64,000 nt of DNA from Allodiplogaster sudhausi (Eukaryota; Nematoda; Chromadorea; Rhabditida; Diplogasteridae): positions 919,501 to 983,500 of the forward strand of contig CALZFC010000097.1 in the NCBI GenBank assembly GCA_945643635.1. The letters are read 5' to 3'. Shown one piece after another: positions 60,501 through 64,000 of the stretch. Below the pieces are notes generated by a model. It saw only the letters and a program-made list of their open reading frames with translations. It ran no database searches and was not told the DNA's origin. Every line of letters begins with the position of its first letter. The first letter of the stretch is position 1. The position numbers and the translations under genes are program-made.

Positions 60501-63500
60501 TCAAATTTCAGGCCTGGTTTCCAGGGACATACACGTCACGGACAAGGTAAAACATCTCTTTCACCGATTTTAATAATCTAAAAATTTACAAAGTCGCTTG
60601 TGAATAACAAACGTTTATTTTAAATCCCGCAAGTTCTTGCAAAACTTGCGGCGTTTCGCTAGCTCAGTACAAAAAACTAGACTTTTTGAGTCTTTTCGCT
60701 TAACCTCTCTTCTCTTTCCTCGAATCTCACGCATGGCTCGCTGCGTCTTCCCTAATTATCGCATTCCTTCTGAATGAATGACGGTATGCATAGAATTTAA
60801 GTAGTGACGTCATCAGGAAGATAATCACCGATGACGTCACTACATAATTCTACCACACAGCGTTAGGAAAATGTGGTTTTTCTCATCAGGTCCATCAGGA
60901 TGAATTCATACTTTTTCACGTTGGGCCGGATATTATTAGCAAAAATAAAACAACATTGTAATCTCCATGGACAGCTCCTTTAATACTCTATATAAATATC
61001 CAAAATGAATGTAAGGTCACGAGGGAAGTCGTGGCGGTGGCAGCGTCCATGAGGGAGGCCAGATTCTCGTTCCCATAACTGGCCAGATTCGTGTTCCCGC
61101 AACACATCACGATGGAGGGACCCGCCACGGTTAGATTTTAAAAATGTGTTTCAGTAGAATTTCAAGACTAGTCTGCCATAATTAAACACCTTCACTCAAG
61201 ATAAGTTATTAATAGACTGAAGTTTCAGAGGATCGCAACCATGTTTTTGGAAATGATAGAGAACACGGTGAAGAACGCATACGGCCATCATCACATGACG
61301 GTACATTCTTTTTGCGCTGGCTCGTAAAGATAAGAATGTATATATTTAAAGTTTATCGTTAAGCACAGAGTGATATGATTGCCGTTCAATTTTATGTAAC
61401 AGGCGTTCTTCTAGGAGATGTTGTTCCGGGGCCACGGCCACACGATTCCGAATTTTCTCCTACGCAGGCAAAAATAATAGTACCCAGTTCCGGGCAACGC
61501 CCAGAACACATGAATCACCATGTCGATGACGGAAATGTATGTACAAACACTGATTTAATTAATTTTTTTTGCCAAAACTGTTAGCAGGGAAACCAGTGAT
61601 TCGGCTTTTAAATGTCTTCAATTTTTAGGATAGAGAACCATCACATCCCGACTACAGCGACGAATCTGGAGAGCCAACGCTGCATTCGCAAGACGCTGGC
61701 GGAAGCGCACCAGCTCTGCCGAAGAATAGGCCGTTCTCACCGGAAATTGACGAAGAATTGGGGGCGGCACCTCCTCCGCCACCTCCTAATCCACCGCAGC
61801 GGCCCGGAGTCCTGGCGATCCCTGATGACGCCTTCCGCCAGCCTCCTAATGGCACGTCGCCGTTCGATAGACTGACCACGCCGCATTCCATCGTGCCCGA
61901 ATTTGAATTTCCGGTGGCATCAAGCACACCATTTCCGAGCATACCGCATGTAAGTGATCATTTTGCAATTCCGCAAATTGATCAACCCAATCGAAGGCCA
62001 TTCACAGGAGGAAATAAAGCTCCTCACGTCGGAACACTGCTTAGTATTCCATCACCCAATATTGTTGAGGCATTCCAGGGGCCTGAACATGTCCCTTTCA
62101 ATACCACTCCTACCATGTCGGTGCTGACCGCTGAACTTCCACACGAACCCCTTCACATGGGCACAATTGAAGCAAACGGTACATCAACATCTTCGAAGAG
62201 TGACAAAATGTCTAATCAAGAGCAACATCCTAACTTGCCGTCGGCATCTACTCATCCAATACCTGAAAAGCACATCATGAAGGAAACAATGCTCGAAAGA
62301 CCTACACATAGTCAGCCAGCAGTAAATAATAACAAGTCGCAAACAGCGCCTGAATCGGAAAGGAAGCCAACCGTTATCAACCAGCCCTCACTAATGCTAT
62401 CATCCCATGAGAAAACTGGTTTAACGCAGCATCCAACATCAGGTCTAGATCATCCTGAACAGGCGACAGGAAAACCTAAGGTTTCCTCGTCGAATTCGCG
62501 CGAAGAACCAATGCGCATCTCAACTACGTCGGAAGGATCTTCAGAAGAATCAGCTGAGCAATCACTTGAACGGAACACCATTGCGCCAGAACCATCAATC
62601 TCCGTTTTGGAGCATCTACCATCCCTACCAGGTTCAAATTCGCCAAATAAACCCCAGAGTCCAGTCAAGCCTGAACCAGCACAAATTCCATCAGGAGGCA
62701 GCTCTTCAACGAAACCGGAACAAACATCACCTGAACCGCATCTTGCTGGAGCATCTTCAGAAAGGTCATCGGAGGAACCATCGGAGGAATCAAGAGGGTC
62801 AATCTCAAAAGGCAAGCCAATCAACCCGCTGTCCGTTCCAACTACACCACTGCAATCTGCAAATGGCCACGCAACGACAAGCGTACCTCACTTTGTTCCC
62901 TCAACTGACTTCAAACAAATTTCAGAGAGTCCACATTTTTCACCACCAACCTCGCATGCAATTGTACCGTCAATTCCATCTGAAAATAAGCCAAACAAAT
63001 CACCAAAGCACGGAAATATCCCCGATTCATCTGTTCGCCAGCCATCAGTTCAAAGCCCAGAACATTCACCTGCAGTGCCAACACCAGAATCCGGATCGCC
63101 AAATGAAGAAAACTCTGCTCTCCACGGCGAAAAGAAGCAGCCAAACGTCACGTCTCCAAAAAATGAAACGGTGCCGTCTCGTCCGACTGAAATCACATCG
63201 AATGAAATCCCAGAAGCACATTCGCGAGCAGGGTCTGTTACCGAACCGCTGCTTCCCAGTACACGACAACGTCATAACGAACACGACAACATCCCCAGCA
63301 CTGAAAAACAAACAATTACGGAGCATCCAATAGGGTCTTCCACCACCCCAGAACAAGGAACCGTGCTCTCCAAAGAAGTCGTCCCATCTACTGGACCATC
63401 GGAAGGCGAGTCCGCTATCCCAGGTTCACCTGTTCCAATGCCAAGTCCTACAGCGGCAAAGGCAGACATTGTATCGCCTAACAAAGAGAGCATCACGTCC

Positions 63501-64000
63501 AAAACTGAAGAATCACCTGTTCCAGTGCAGCCAATTGCCACATCCATTTCTCCGGAAAAGGGACATTCTAGTTCCGATGATGATCAATTCAACGGAACCC
63601 CAGCGATACCCCTTAAGGGCTCGACATTTTCTCAACAGTCGGTGCCTAGTCCTTCACCCAATTCTGAGGCGACAACTGAGCCCCGTGTCACCCCTAACAG
63701 CCGGCAACAGAAAATTCCTCCCATCAACATTGCTGCGGGACCGTCAACAGGGTCTAATCCTACACAAATACCATCAAGCGAAACTCCAGAAGCACCATCG
63801 AAAGGCAAGTTAATCTTAGAAAACGGCACCCACGAACCTTCTGTATCTCCTTTGTCCGTTCCCAGTGCACCACACTCACCTGACGCAGAGCAACCAGGCA
63901 CCGCCTCGCCGTCCAAACCCCAGATTGCTCCCAATCTTATGCCACTACAAGTTGCAGAGGTTCCTGTGAGAACTACTTCAAAGGCACCAAATACAACGAC
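57514..64000 (+). CDS. Repetitive extracellular/cuticle-like protein with alternating exon modules (both ends missing)
   Basis: Seventeen exons with consistent phases: 57514-57673, 57857-57985, 58138-58221, 58298-58394, 58518-58634, 58774-58898, 58975-59068, 59180-59296, 59402-59512, 59615-59731, 59846-59932, 60071-60460, 60512-60546, 61016-61129, 61229-61300, 61415-61536 and 61629 to beyond 64000. The first part is Gln/Pro-rich (SPQAFPQQQLQQSQQ). Then two module types alternate: GSPQIPIVYYNENNNHAG / GSQISIVYYSGDGSHAG / SQIPVVFYNGDVSHAG, and GAPATIHILEGPGGEHVLLQ / GPPNIHILPGPANGERVLLQ / GPPTIHILQGPADGERVLLQ. After a Pro/His-rich exon (60071-60460) come short Gly/His exons, then a Pro/Ser/Thr/Glu-rich exon open for at least 790 codons. 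No known domain. Structural, matrix or disordered roles fit best; N- and C-termini are not seen. Confidence 0.75.
61629..64000 (+). CDS. Giant Pro/Ser/Thr-rich exon (part of the repetitive gene)
   Basis: Starts after ATTTTTAG at GAT AGA GAA (DREPSHPDYSDESGEPTLHS) and stays open for 2,372 nt to the window edge. It is the longest open frame here. Composition is dominated by P, S, T, E, N and H, with loose repeats such as SPEP, PEHSP, PSTE and GSSEESAE, and a PPPPPPNPP stretch near 61770. Cys is essentially absent. Such mucin- or PEST-like composition suggests an extended, possibly O-glycosylated, disordered region. Confidence 0.8.

Noticed and set aside
62566..63813. Plus-strand frames of 255 and 114 codons and several minus-strand frames
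   Set aside because: Alternative frames of the long Pro/Ser/Thr-rich exon, which explains the composition better and joins upstream exons in phase.
1..64000. CRISPR arrays, prokaryotic operons, ribosome-binding sites or rRNA genes
   Set aside because: None seen; the introns, microsatellites and gene families are eukaryotic.

Overview
The window is eukaryotic, gene-sparse and repeat-rich: short exons, introns from about 50 bp to several kb, long CT/GA microsatellites and many mobile elements. The best lineage marker is a multi-exon seven-transmembrane receptor on the minus strand (35.8-38.6 kb) that reads like the nematode-specific Srab chemoreceptor family. A nematode is therefore the most likely source; I cannot name the species. 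None of the genes is an uninterrupted ORF. I rebuilt them by reading exons by eye and checking splice phase; junctions that do not fit are stated.

Layout. 0.2-12.5 kb (-): a legumain-family asparaginyl peptidase gene (copy A). Its interior carries an LTR-flanked gag-like element, a duplicated exon pair, a GC-rich hAT-like MITE, a THAP/transposase-like gene and a P2X7-C-like gene. 16.7-19.9 kb (+): a compact MAP1/Futsch-type gene. 20.3-22.1 kb: a 1.7-kb inverted-repeat element with TTAA ends. 22.3-23.2 kb (+): a small Cys-rich protein with an acidic tail. 23.7-25.8 kb (-): a second legumain copy (B), truncated and fused to unrelated sequence. 27.7-35.0 kb (+): a secreted or membrane Cys-rich protein of the DUF7042/7043/7044/7045 group, with a palindrome-rich TIR element in one intron. 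35.8-38.6 kb (-): the Srab receptor. 39.8-40.2 kb (-): a possible amidated-neuropeptide precursor. 40.6-41.1 kb: a second GC-rich hAT-like MITE. 41.5-42.5 kb (-): an orphan secreted or membrane protein. 49.6-51.9 kb (-): an orphan basic, Ser/Pro-rich protein. 53.9-57.5 kb: a perfect-looking 1,775-bp tandem duplication. 57.5 kb to the window end (+): a repetitive extracellular-matrix-like gene with alternating exon modules and a giant Pro/Ser/Thr-rich exon that is still open at the edge.

There is no operon logic and no CRISPR or prokaryotic feature. Genes appear individually expressed. The main themes are repeated transposon invasion, two decaying legumain copies, and lineage-restricted secreted proteins. 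About half the window (for example 13-16.6, 43-49.5 and 52.2-53.9 kb) holds no gene I can support.
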